A DNA stretch of 64,000 bases from Dipteronia dyeriana. Taxonomy: Eukaryota > Streptophyta > Magnoliopsida > Sapindales > Sapindaceae. The first letter of the stretch is position 1. Every line of letters begins with the position of its first letter. Shown here piece by piece: positions 21,634 through 32,185 of this stretch. The notes under the pieces are model-generated. The model had not been told where the DNA came from, did no database searches, and saw only the letters and a list, made by a program, of their open reading frames with translations. The translations under genes were made by a program, and so were the position numbers. Where the stretch lies: the NCBI GenBank assembly GCA_032871835.1, contig CM065297.1:88247052-88311051 (forward strand). Direction: 5' to 3'.

Positions 21634-24576
21634 ATGGGGCCATCTTCCCGCCATCGTCTCTTTAAAATCGCTTTTGATGCATTAGAACGTGGGGATTTCC
21701 AGTTAGTATCTTGCATTAAACGATTACTGGGGGATATCCCAATAGATGAACCTCCATTCTTAGAGGTTGATGTTTCTGGGCTTCACTCTGACGTCACTTT
21801 CAGCCCTGTATCAAGTTCTCCATCTAGTTCTGATTTTGATATTTCTTATCACAGGGTATCTTTTCGAAGGATGGGTAAACATCAGAGCAGTAGTAAGGTA
21901 TACAAGCACGGCTCGAGCAGCGTTCAGACCAGGGAACAGACTGTTAACGAGGGTGACGTTGATGAAGTGTACATGGAATCTCGTCTTTTGTTTTCTGATA
22001 CTCGTCCGAGTGGCTTTGATACTGAGCCGAATGTGGTCGAGGCAGTTGAGATAGAAAAATACCGCTCCCGATTCGACTTGCCCGACTCAGTCACTTTGGT
22101 TCCTTTGGGGGATAGAGCCATATGGAATCCTCCCGAGAGAATAGTCACAATTTATGTATCCATGCTTTGCTGCGGCGTCACACTTCCCATTCAGCCTTTT
22201 ATTGCCTGGTTTTTGGCTGAAGCAGGGATAGCCCCAGCTCAGTTGGCCCCGAATAGTTACAAAGTCTTGATTTGCATGTGGCACATGTTCAGTCGAATGA
22301 ACCTTTTGCCGCCTTCCCCGAATGAAATCAGGCATTTCTTTACGCTGAGACAAGTTAGCAAAACGGGGACCTATTTTCTTGCGTCTACTCCTTCGGACAG
22401 TTGGGTCCCCAAAGAAGCAAAGGTGAATCAGGGGGTCGATGCTTCTGATGACCCAAAAAAGAAGGGTTTCATATGGGGATTCCCTACATCCAACAAATTT
22501 TGGAAGAACGGTTGGTTTTTCGCTGGAGGGGCTTTCGGGGTCGACATCACTGTTCGATCTGGGGATTCCCGAACGGTGTTGAGTGTTCCCCGCTTCTTCT
22601 GTTCCCCCGAAGTGTGGAACAAGAAAATAATTGATTATAGTGATTATGAGCTGAAGAGGCTGACTCGGGCAGCTGTTTGTACTCTGGAGAAGAGGAGTAA
22701 GAGCTTCTTCAGACAGGTTTCGGGCCATCGCAGGCGATGTAAGTAACCCGGCACCCTTTCTGTTGTATTTCTCTGCTTTTTTTTTCTAACATGATTTTTT
22801 TTTTAGTGTTCGATACAGACGTTGTCAGCGATCTTCAGGCTCGCCAGGTGAAGGCGATTCTATAAGTGAGTAGAAAAGAAGCTTTCCGTCAGGCGATGAG
22901 GGTATTGCTCCACCCGAGCCAGATGAGGAAACTGATATTGCTGAGTAAATTTCCGAGTGCGTTGATCGGGGTGCTCAGCCTTTTACTCAGGATTTTACTG
23001 GTCCAAGTGGCTAAGGTGAGCCAAATGACACCCAACTGCCTGAAAATAGGGAGAGACAATATGAAGGTCCGGGTGAAGAGCCTGTTGGACGGTTTGAAGC
23101 TGGCGATGGTGGTAACATTTTGACGGATCAAATGCCTGCAGGTGCCGAATTCTTTGAGTCTTTTTGGGACGATCCGCAGGAAGATCCTGCTGCTGATCTT
23201 AACTTCCACCTTTCTCGGGGTGAGAAGCGAAAGGCAGTTAGTTCGCCGTCTCGTCCACTCAAAGTTCCTTGGGTAGTCTCATTTATTTATTCCAGTGACG
23301 AAGATGTTGCGGATGAGATTGCCCCGAGTGTTGGCGCTGGAGCATCAGTAGATGCAACCGCTTTAGAACCGGGTAGGGCTTCTTCTACCCCCGAAGTCGG
23401 AGATATGGGGGCTGAACCTTCGAGGGTTCCTTCTCCATCCTTAGAACCGAACAGGGCTTCTCCTGCCCCCAAGTTTGGAAATCTGGGAGCTGAACCCTCG
23501 GGGGTTCCTTTATTCATTTCTCCCCAGGATATGCTACGGAAGATGTCCTCCGGTCGGGATTTTATCTGAGAGGACCGCTGGAGCGGTTTTAGAGATGGTT
23601 CACTGTCCGAACGTCTCCAAAACGTTTTCAACGGCACATCTTATGTAAGTTAAATCTGACTCAGTTAAATCTGACTCCTTTATTGTTTTGCTTCTGCCAG
23701 ATTTCTAAGTATATCCCTTTGCAGATGGTGGTCAAATTTGCTGAGCTTATTCAGATGCAGCAACATCAAGCCGATTGAATAAGGCGTCTAGAGGCTCAGC
23801 TGAAGGCCAGTGAGGAAGGCCGTGCTCGAGCCGAGAAAGCTTACCAGCAGAAGGTCGGTTCTGTATAAATATTTACCGACCATTATCTGGTGAAGCAGGT
23901 TGAAGCAGAGGATAAGGCATCTCTGGCAGAGGAGAAGGTTGCATCACTTCAAAATCTTCTATCTTCTGCTTAATAATCCATGCTCAAGTCCGAGCAGGAG
24001 GCGGAGCAGGCGAAGTCGGCGTATGACCAAAAAATTAAAGATCTGGAGCACCAAGTGCTGACAGTTGAATCCCTTTCCCGAGAGGCCTGGTTGGAACTGG
24101 AAGTCCAAGGGGTGGATCATTTTAAAAGATCCCCTGCTTACGATGCCCTATTTCTTCGGGAATTTCAACCTGGGCTAGTTTCGGCCGGTGAGTTCTTCAA
24201 AGTTAAGAATAGGGCGACCGAGAAAGACCGTACTAATTGAGAGCTGTCAATCAAACACCATGTGGACCGGTCCTTGGAATCTCTTCGAATTCAAATGAAG
24301 GAATGGAGAGCCTACTGTCGTAGTCAAGGCAAAGAGCCCCATCCCATGCATTTAGAGATTTCGTCCGAGCATTCTCTCTCGACCTTTTATGCAAGTCAAG
24401 AGTCGGTTGAGGGTGCAGTCCCAGATGTCGGGCCAGTCCCGGGTGAAGATTACAGCCAGTGGATGGATGATACTGTCGACGATATCACTTGGCCATCTAA
24501 TGAGAGCCTGCTTCGTGAGTACGAGATGGTGCCAGATCCGAGTATTGGCAAAGGCTCGAAATCCTCGCAACCTTGA
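21634..24576 (+). pseudogene. Antisense gene of element A (putative gypsy-type transposon domain protein)
   Basis: This gene lies on the strand opposite gag-pol, between integrase and the 3' LTR. The first exon (21634-22738, ATG at 21634) encodes an N-terminal Ser-rich region, then a domain with LPDSVTLVPLGDRAIWNPP, FIAWFLAEAGIAPAQLAPNS and EIRHFFTLRQVSKTGTYF that I recognise as the Pfam putative gypsy type transposon family. An intron at 22739-22806 (GTAAGT...TTTTTAG) joins it in frame to FDTDVVSDLQARQVKAIL. The middle is acidic and Ser/Pro-rich (two repeats of a GAEPS motif). The C-terminal part (23980-24576) is a charged coiled coil. A second intron may exist at 23645-23724. Stops at 22864 (CAA to TAA relative to element B) and elsewhere break it. 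Its role is unknown; extra ORFs of this kind are known in Tat-lineage elements. Confidence 0.75.
22739..22806 (+). other. Intron in the antisense gene of element A
   Basis: A 68-bp segment has the donor GTAAGT and a T-rich tract ending in TAG. Removing it joins the two flanking coding segments without a stop (codon split 1/2). The orthologous segment of element B (45605-45716, minus) has the same splice ends but 112 bp of different filling, which supports a real intron and not a frameshift. Confidence 0.75.
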
Positions 24577-24724
24577 TTTTGTAGAATTGTAGAAAATTCT
24601 GATTATTATTTTTTACTTGTACATAACCATTCTTTGAACTGTAACCATTCTTTTAAGAGCAATAAAACCTTATTTTATTCTGAATTGAATGGTCTTGATC
24701 TGTTCATTGCTGATTGTTGCCGAG

Positions 24725-25015
24725 TGCTGTATTAAACTGGCTGGTGTTCGGGTAACTTAACCGAGTATCTTATTAAACCGGTTGTTACCCGAATGACTTC
24801 AATTGCCAAGTATCTTATTAAACTGGCTTCTTCGATATTCGGGTAACTTAACCAAGTATCTTATTAAACCGGTTGTTACCCGAATGACTTTAATTGCCAA
24901 GTGTCTTATTAAACTGGCTTCTTCGATGTTCAGGTAACTTAACCGAGTATCTTATTAAACCGGTTGTTACCCGAATGACTTTAATTGCCAAGTGTCTTAT
25001 TAAACTGGCTCTTTA
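24725..25015. repeat. Tandem repeat in element A 3' region, about 3 copies
   Basis: The unit of about 90 bp consists of two related halves: cttattaaactggcttcttcg...gggtaacttaaccgagtat and cttattaaaccggttgttacccgaatgac. The halves carry complementary gggtaac and gttaccc boxes. The same repeat appears in element B at 43010-43745 with about 8 copies. Tat-lineage 3' regions are known to harbour such arrays. Confidence 0.85.
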
Positions 25016-26340
25016 TTATTAACCGAGTCATCTTGAAACAGAAGTTTACACTTGTGTTTCATACCCGGTTGCTACCCGAACGTTACATCAAGGCTCACCA
25101 TGATCATACGTTCGAGTCCTTAAGCAATACCAATGACGTCTACCTAATTTTTATGCGCAAGGGTTTGCCGAATCATTGAGATCTTTTTTTTAAAAAAAAG
25201 TTGCTTCAACACAGCTACGCATTTCACTGGAATTTCTCTCGATAGCGTCCCGAGCATTTTTCCAGAGTCTGGTGCATCGGGTTTGCCTTTTTGCGAAGGT
25301 CATTTTGACCATGATCAGCTGGTATGCTCATACGAGCTTCTCCGCCCATTCGGGATTTGATGGTCCCGAGAATTCTATTTGCATGTTCTTATTATCATGC
25401 TCTTCTTTCATATGTTCTTATTATCATATGCTTTCTTTTGGAAATCCCGAGCTAGATATTTTCCTTTCGGAAATTCCGAGTAATTTTATTTATTACTGTA
25501 AAAAGTTGACAGATTTAAATTAAAGTTTAATATTTATCCTACCAATATTGTCCTGACTAGAAAAAAAAAAAAATATTCAATATAAATATATATATATATT
25601 TTAAGGATAGAAAATCTTCAGATATTGGGCATTGCATGGTCGGGGTAACACCCCTCCATTAGGTCGAGCAATCCAATAAGCTCTATGGCCAGTTATCCCC
25701 TCGATCTTGTATGGACCTTCCCATTTGTCAGCCAGGGATCCTGCGGCTCTATTTTTTGTGTTCAATGACACCTTCCTGAGCACCAGGTCTCCTAGCTGGA
25801 ATTTCCTGATCCGAACACGAGAGTTGTAGTGATGAGCCACTCTTTATTGATATGTTGTATTTCTTATTCGGGACTTTTCCCTTTTTTCTTCTACCTCATC
25901 CAAACTTTGTAGTAGCATATCAACATTCTGTTCTTCATCGTATAGCCTAACCGGGGGGGACGCATACGATGTTTTTACGGGGATGACAGCTTCTGTTCCA
26001 AACGCTAAGGTGAACGGAGTTTCTCCTATTGAAGTCCTTGTTGTCGTCTGATATGCCCATAATACTTCAGGAAGCTTTTCAACCCAACTTTCTTTTTTGT
26101 CATCTAACTTTGCTTTAATGGTGTGCTTGATAATTTTATTTACTGCTTCTACTTGCCCGTTTGTTTGAGGATGAGCTGGTGTCTCATAGTAGTTAGCAAT
26201 CTGATACTTCTCGCACAACTGTCTGAACTTTTGGTTATCGAACTGAGTGCCATTGTTTGTGATTATAGTGTCCGGAACTCCAAACCTATAAAGTATGTTT
26301 TTCTTTACAAAATTTGTGGTGTTGGCTTCTGTGATATGCA
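24850..26340. repeat. Near-identical inverted tract, element A copy
   Basis: This stretch is almost identical to the reverse complement of 41677-43165 in element B. I counted identical 60-base lines over much of the integrase core and only isolated differences elsewhere, including in noncoding DNA. Outside the tract the two elements differ at roughly one base in ten. Confidence 0.8.
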
Positions 26341-26548
26341 CCAGCGCTTCAGCTTCTGCCCATTTTGTAAAATAATCGACAGCTATTATGACGTGCTTTG
26401 CTCCACCCCTGTCCCAGCTGGCATTGGCCCGATTAGGTTTAGGCCCCACATGGCGAATGGCCATGGGGCAGTGAGGTTTCTGAGCTTTTCTGGGGGTTAT
26501 CGGATATCGTTGGCAATCCTTTGACAGGTATTGCAACTTTTCGACCAC
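25601..26548 (-). pseudogene. Element A integrase (core and C-terminal part)
   Basis: The integrase would insert the cDNA copy into the genome. The core contains AVDYFTKWAEAEAL (first Asp), TIITNNGTQF and HPQTNGQVEAVNK (Glu). The second catalytic Asp is replaced by Asn (AAC at 26255-26257). The core runs from about 26420 to 25844 and ends at a TAA; the C-terminal piece (25601-25840, RVAHHYNSRVRIRKFQLGDLVLRK and WEGPYKI) follows directly in frame. Near 26400 a 2-base deletion relative to element B shifts the frame. Both the Asn and the TAA are also present in element B. Confidence 0.88.
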
Positions 26549-26599
26549 TGCTGTGCATCTGAGAAAAGCGTAGGCCAGTAATAGCCTTGCCTGAGTACC

Positions 26600-27370
26600 T
26601 TATGCGCCAGACTTCTAGCCCCAGTGTGGTTCCCGTAAACTCCTCCGTGGATCTCTTGAAGTATTCGATATGCATCTTCTTCCGGTACACATCTCTGGAG
26701 AGCTCGAGAAAACCCCCTTCAGTATAATTCTCCTCCGATCATGGTATACCTAGCCGATCGATACCTAATGCGCTTTGCTAATACCGGATCTTCCGGGAGC
26801 ACGCCTTCTTCCTGGAGCCTTCTCAGCTGGACCATCCAACCTTCTTGCGATGTTCTGATTTCTGAAATTTCTCAATGCTTAGGTTCAGCTGTACTCGATT
26901 TAAAGAGGTGTGCAACTGGAATGGTCTTTGGTCTGATTGGGGTTGTTGTTGACGCTAATTTAGACAATGTGTCAGCCTTTTCATTTTCTTCCCTAGGGAT
27001 CTGAACGATATTGTATTCTTTAAATTTTTGGAGAAGCTGTTTCACGATGTCACGGTAGGCTATCAGACCTTCATCTTTGGCCTGATACTCGTCCATAACC
27101 TGGTTGACAACTACCTGTGAATGGCTGAATATCTCAACTTCATCTGCCCCAAGAGCTATGCAGACTCTGATTCCAGCTAACAATGCCTCGTACTCGACTT
27201 AATTATTGGTTGCTTTAAAATCAAATCTCATGGCACATACAACATCATCTCTTTCTGGGGTGCGAACTACGATCCCTGCCCCGCTGCCATGAGTATTTGA
27301 AGAGCCATCAACAAACAGTTTCATGGGAAACTTTTTTTCAATAGTCTTTTTGCTTCCAGGTTTGGTACTG
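26600..27370 (-). pseudogene. Element A archaeal-type RNase H and integrase N-terminus
   Basis: The second RNase H of Tat elements reads KLFVDGSSNTHGSG, then a region with an in-frame TAA near 27199 (CAA in element B), then the best frame 26872-27183 with VEIFSHSQVVVNQVMDEY and PREENEKADTLSKLAS. The catalytic Asp in the FSDSQ box is changed to His here (FSHSQ). The zinc-binding HHCC segment of integrase follows toward 26600. Frameshifts and stops are present. Confidence 0.78.
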
Positions 27371-27399
27371 TGAATTCGGCTATGAAGTCTGCCACAGCT

Positions 27400-28389
27400 T
27401 GTCCTTTGAGGGAGGTTCTGGGGACATAATGAATATCGAATTCACTTAGCTCGATTGCCCATTTTAAGTCTTCCTGATATTTCTGGTTTTTGTAAAATTT
27501 ATCTTAATGGGCAATTGGTGAGAACCTGGATTGTATGGGCCTGAAAATATGGTCTCAGCTTTTTTGCTGCTGAAACCAATGCTAAGGCCATCTTCTCTGC
27601 CTGTGAGTACCTGGTCTCGGCCGGTACGAGTGCCTTGCTGGTATAATACACTGATTTTTGCACTCCATCTTCTGTTCTTACTAAGACTGAACTTGCTGCA
27701 AGCTCGGTTATTGACAGATACAGCTGAAGTATTTCCCCTTTTTACGGTTTTGAGAGAACGGGACCTTGTCCCAAGTACTCTTTTATTTTTAAAAATGCCT
27801 GCTCACACTCTTTATTCCACTCGAGTCATTTCCCTTTTTTGATTATCTTGAAGAAAGGTGCACAACTGTCTGTAGCTCTTGAGATGAATCTTCCCAAGGA
27901 GGCTAAACACCCTGTTAAGCGATATACCTTTTTCAATGTTTTAGGTGAGGTCATTTCTTGCAAAGCCTGGATCTTCTCGGGATTAACTTCTATTCCTCTT
28001 TGATGGACTTGAAAACCCAAGAATCTCCCCGAATGGACTCCGAATAAACATTTGTTCGGGTTTAATTTCATCTGGTATCTTTTCAGAACATCAAATGTCT
28101 CTCGGAGGTCCCGGGCATGCTCATCTGTCGAGACGCTTTTAGTCAACATGTCATCAATGTACACTTCCATGTTCCTTCCTATTTGCCGAGTGAAGATTTT
28201 GTTGACCAACCTTTGATATGTAGCACCTGTATTTTTTAAACCGAAGGGCATTACTGTGTAGCAATATAAACCCTGATCCGTTGTGAAAGCTGTTTTTCCT
28301 TTATCAGCTTTGTTCATCCGGATCTGATTGTATCCCGAGTAAGCATCCATGAAGCTAAGCAATTCGTGACCCACTGTGGCATCCACCAA
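27400..28389 (-). pseudogene. Element A reverse transcriptase and first RNase H
   Basis: The segment at 27826-28389 carries FMDAYSGYNQIRMN, KTAFTTDQGLYCYTVMPFGLKN, the catalytic box EVYIDDMLTKS, and KCLFGVHSGRFLGFQVHQRGIEV, typical of Ty3/gypsy RT palm and thumb. A TGA near 27826 separates it from the first RNase H (27400-27820), whose frame is also broken, with an in-frame TAA near 27748 shared with element B. The YIDD box itself is intact. Confidence 0.85.
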
Positions 28390-29823
28390 CTAGTCTATCC
28401 TTGGAAGTGGGAAGCTATCCTTTGGACATGCCTTGTTTAGATCCATGAAATCTACGCACATCCTCCATTGTCCATTTTTCTTCTGGACGAGGACTATGTT
28501 GGCGACCCACTGAAGGTAGCTGACTTCTCTGATTGATCCAGTTGCCAATAGCTTTTCCACCTCTTGTTTGATTGCTTGACTTCTTTCAGGATTGAACGAT
28601 CTTCTCTTTTGTATAACCGGTTTTGCATTCGGGCTAACTGCGAGGTGGTGGGATATTACTCGGGCATCTATTCCGATCATATATTCGTGACTCCAAGCGA
28701 ACACATTTTTGTACTCTCTAAGCAGATTGGTCAAGTCTTGCTTGACTTTTCCATCCAAGTTGGCCCTGATCTTGATTTTCTTATCCGGTTTGTCTTCTTC
28801 AAGTACTATTTCAACCAATTCTGTTTTGTATTCATTCGAGCCCTCCCTTGGATCCAGTTCGAATGACAAGGATTCTTCACACTGATTTGGCTGCATTATG
28901 GTGCACACTTGTTCAGCATCATGCTTGTCTTTGTATACTGACAGGTTTGCTCTTCGGGCCATCTCTTGAGATCCCTTGACTATCCCAACCCCTTGTTCTG
29001 TCGGGAACTTGATCATTAATGCATAAGCGGCCGTCACGCCCCTTGTTTTATTCAGTAATGGCCGGCCCAATAATGCATTGTACGGCCAATTATCCAAGTC
29101 AACTACCACGAAGTCGAGTAGGACAGTCCTCTGGGATGGTGCCGTTCCGATCTTCACGGGTAGTTTTACCGTCCCGAGTGACCTGACCTCTATCCCCCCA
29201 AACCCTCTTAATGGAGTATGGAAAGGCTGTAAATCTTTTCGGTGTAGTCTTAGTTGGTCGTACACGGCCACACTTAGGATGTCTGCTGAACTCCCATTAT
29301 CTATTAAAATTCTCCGGACTTCCCTATGGCCAATCCAGACACTTATAACCAAAATATCATTAGGTCGAACATCGACGCCATAGAAATCTGCCTCTGTAAA
29401 GACTATTGGGTCACATCCTTCCTTTACCCTTTTCGGGTCTGGCTCAACCGAGTTTACGTCGAAGTTATTCCTTGCTTCTATTGCTTCTCTGATTTCCTGA
29501 GTTCGTTCTCGGTTGCTTCTCCTAGTAGAGGGTCCTCCGAAAATTGTATGTATTACTTGATTGGCTTCGGGGGTGGTTCTTTGATTTTGACCCGGGTTAT
29601 GATCAACCTTGACTTCTTTCTTAGTTTCTGATCTCTCATCTTTTTTCAAGATTACATCCCGCAGGTGCCATTCTCGAATAAGAGTCTCTATGTAATCTCT
29701 GAGCTGAAAACACTTTGAAGTCTCATGCCCGGTTTCTTTATGAAACCTGCAGTACTTGGTTGTATCTCTCCGGGAAAACAGTGATTGTCGCCGCGGCTCT
29801 TGCACAATATTCTTCTCTTCCAA
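28390..29823 (-). pseudogene. Element A gag C-terminus, protease and RT N-terminus
   Basis: This 477-codon frame starts within gag: residues near 25-38 form the zinc knuckle YCRFHKETGHETSKC. The aspartic protease follows with RRILIDNGSSADIL. Then comes the linker to RT, with QRRSFNPERSQAIKQEV and MCVDFMDLNKACPKDSFPLP. The frame stops at TAG (28390-28392), which is CAG in element B, and RT continues in frame directly after it. The frame therefore covers gag end, protease and RT fingers in one piece. Confidence 0.88.
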
Positions 29824-29997
29824 GATGTCTAAAATTTTTTCTTGTTTTTTCCAAAGAGGGGTATAATTGGTATATCTGCCTCGGTATTTCTCTGTGGACC
29901 GTTCGACGTTGAGCCCATTACCCTCATCCTTGTTTTTCTCCTTGCCGTTCCCTTTCAGTTTTTCCTTTTGATTCAGCCCCTTGGATTCGGTATTCTT

Positions 29998-31257
29998 CTA
30001 TTCGGGCTTTCCTCCATGCATATAGCTACCTCCTGTAGCTAACTCTTCCTCCTCGACCAGAGTGTATTCTTCTGCCATATCCATCATGTCAGCATACTTA
30101 GTCAGTCGTGCTCTTCTCAAATCAAAGGACAGTCGTCCATTCTGCAAGTTATTGGTGAAGGCAGCAATAATTGCTTCATCATTAGCACTGCCAATTTCTG
30201 ATACTGCTCGGCCGAACCGGCCAAAGTACTTTTTTAATGACTCGTCCTTCCCTTGCTTTATTTGAGAGAGGTAGGCCACCGACTTCTTCCTGTGAACATT
30301 GCTCAGAAATTGCCTTGAGAAGCTCCTGCTCAGTTCGCTGAAATTTTCGATGCTCACCGGGGGTAGTCTTTCGAACCATCTTGACCCTGTGTCCCCTAGT
30401 GTTTGCGGAAAGTTGAGACACAATAGGGGGTCACTACGGGCATATTGAGCCATGGCGCTTTTATAGCGTCTAACGTGCTCCTTTGGATCTGTGTCTTTTT
30501 TGAATTGCTCCACATGCCGCATCCTCAATCTTTCTGGGAAAGGGGTCCTCAAAATTTCCTTGGTGAATGGACTGTCAGAGTCATCGTCAGATAGATCGTT
30601 ACAACCATAACATCTGACCAGTGCCTCCATCTGTCGCATGTTATTCTCAACTTCTTGAGTTAGGCTCTGGATCTTGACATCTCTGTCCCCCATCGGACTT
30701 TCCCGACGGTTAAACCTTTGGGTTATCATCATTCTTTCCTCAGACTCTTCACTCTGATGCCGGTCCTCTCGTGTGACTCCATGATGACGTTTGCGATGGT
30801 GTTGATCACTGTCTTCTGATGATGACCGACCTCTGCGCTGGTCGTATTTACGATGTCTGGTCCGTACTGTTTGATTGTAGTCCAGCCTCTGGTGATGTTC
30901 CTCTTCAATTGTTTTCTGTCCAAACGGGTTGATTGGGGAAGAGTTTCTTCTAGTTTCTGGCATAGTTATTCCTGGCCCAACCATCATTGAACGGAGCCTT
31001 GCGGGTGGAGGATTGGGAGTATGTGCTCCTGCAGCCAGTAGATCAATCCCTTCCCTTGCTGCGACCATCACCAATTGTTGCAAGGCCTCTTGGAAACGCA
31101 GCGTAAGATCTCTGCTGGTTGGAGGAACTTGCTGGATCCCCGCCAGATGCGCAGGCTGTTTTTCTGTATCTGCTGTAGGATCTTGTGACCTATTACCAAC
31201 ATGGAAATCGCCTGGTGATTTTTGGCCATTCCCTGAACTACTTCTACTTCCTGCCAT
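29998..31257 (-). pseudogene. Element A gag
   Basis: Gag forms the virus-like particle. The likely start is the ATG at 31255-31257 (MAGSRSSSGNGQKSPGDF), since the upstream in-frame ATG lies in the primer-binding leader. The N-terminal half is polar and Arg/His-rich (RHRKYDQRRGRSSSEDSD). The retrotransposon-gag core follows with TPFPERLRMRHVEQFKKDTDPKEHVRRYKSAM and WFERLPPVSIENFSELSRSF (read here in two pieces). The frame ends at TAG, which is CAG in element B, shortly before the zinc knuckle, so about 420 residues remain. Confidence 0.88.
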
Positions 31258-31285
31258 CACTTTTAACAAGTTCGGAGGTTTAACC

Positions 31286-31301
31286 CCTCTTTCTAGCGTC
31301 A
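31286..31301 (-). other. Element A primer-binding site
   Basis: On the minus strand, two bases after the LTR end, the sequence TGACGCTAGAAAGAGG aligns with TGGCGCTAGAAGGAGG in element B and TGCCGCTAGAAGGAGG in element C. The A copy has lost one of the two G bases that pair with tRNA CCA. I could not assign the primer tRNA. Confidence 0.65.
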
Positions 31302-31303
31302 AT

Positions 31304-32185
31304 TGTTGACGTCGATTTCTGGATTATGTCAGAAAAGCCCACAAGGATTGGATTTCAGCTATTAATTCAATGAGAAAGAGATTCAGAGAGAGTAACGAAG
31401 ACAAAATTTTAACGTGATAAAACTCCGATGACCGGAGAAACGTCCATGGGTGGTTGAAGGATCAACCAAGCTAAAATCCACTATGAAAATATGATGTTTA
31501 CAAGCTCTCGATATCTCTTTTTTCTCTCTGTATTTGCTATGATTGCTTGTTGTGTGCTATATTGCCTATATCTTTTGGAGCCGGATTATGAGTCTATTTA
31601 TATGCTTATAGAACCCTAATCTGCTTTGTACAAGTAATACAAGATCTTTGTATTTAATTGTGATCCGGTTAATTGCTTGAGGTTGATTTGTCTTCTTTCC
31701 TGTTTCAGAGTCTCTTATGGAAATCGAGTGGGATTCTAGTAGTGTAGTTCAATTTGGATTTTTTTCCTTATAAGAAAGTAGTCTTCGTAAAGAAATCAAG
31801 TTATTTCCTGATTGGGGACTCTTCTAACTTAATGTTCCATTTTATTTGGGATTCCCTCCTGATGGATATCTTCGCGTATTTAATGACTTAATCCGTATGA
31901 AATAAGCACCAAGTTCTTACTCGAGTCGTATTTATTCCCGGGTAAGAGTAATACCTGATGGTCCCGAGTAGCCCCGTTTGAGCCTGAGTGGAAGCGTTGT
32001 TCAACCAGTCCCGAGTGTTGTTAACTGATCCCGAGTAGGTTTCATTCTATATATGCTTACTCGGGCTTTTCTTCTCTTTAATGATGTCTCGTAGGATATT
32101 TCCTATGTGCCCATTTGGGCGTCCACCTGGCTATTTTCTCCTTCCTGTCAATGACGTGTATGCTTGGTAAAATTCACATACGACA
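31304..32185 (-). repeat. Element A 5' LTR
   Basis: An 882-bp LTR. In element orientation it starts TGTCGTATGTGAATTTTACC and ends GACGTCAACA. A TATA box (TATAAATA at 31595-31602, minus) is conserved in the LTRs of B. The stem motif lies at 31408-31452. Confidence 0.92.
31595..31602 (-). promoter_or_regulatory. Candidate TATA box of element A 5' LTR
   Basis: TATAAATA within a catataaatagac context that is preserved in element B (36424-36431) and element C, suggesting the U3/R boundary lies about 30 bp downstream. Confidence 0.6.

Larger units (their letters stand above)
20276..32185 (-). mobile_element. Element A: Tat-lineage Ty3/gypsy LTR retrotransposon
   Basis: Two LTRs of 871 and 882 bp (20276-21146 and 31304-32185) bound an 11.9-kb element read on the minus strand: primer-binding site, gag, protease, reverse transcriptase, RNase H, a second archaeal-type RNase H, integrase, a long tandem-repeat-bearing 3' region with an antisense gene, a polypurine tract and the 3' LTR. 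The second RNase H and the antisense ORF are marks of the Tat lineage. In element orientation the LTR begins TGTCGTATG and ends GACGTCAACA. The flanks do not show a 5-bp duplication (actcg left, aatat right). Several stops disrupt gag-pol, so it is not autonomous. Confidence 0.93.

Noticed and set aside
22087..22728. 213-codon frame opposite the antisense gene of element A
   Set aside because: Shadow of the conserved domain on the other strand; its counterpart in element B is broken and has no family match.
22739..22806. Interpreting the break after HRRRCK as a plain frameshift or stop
   Set aside because: Both elements show the same break with canonical splice ends and different filler lengths, which fits an intron better.
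25272..25523. Frames identical between elements A and B (25272-25523 with 42496-42747; 24985-25179 with 42840-43034)
   Set aside because: They look conserved only because the DNA tract itself is nearly identical; they lie in the noncoding 3' region and show no domain.
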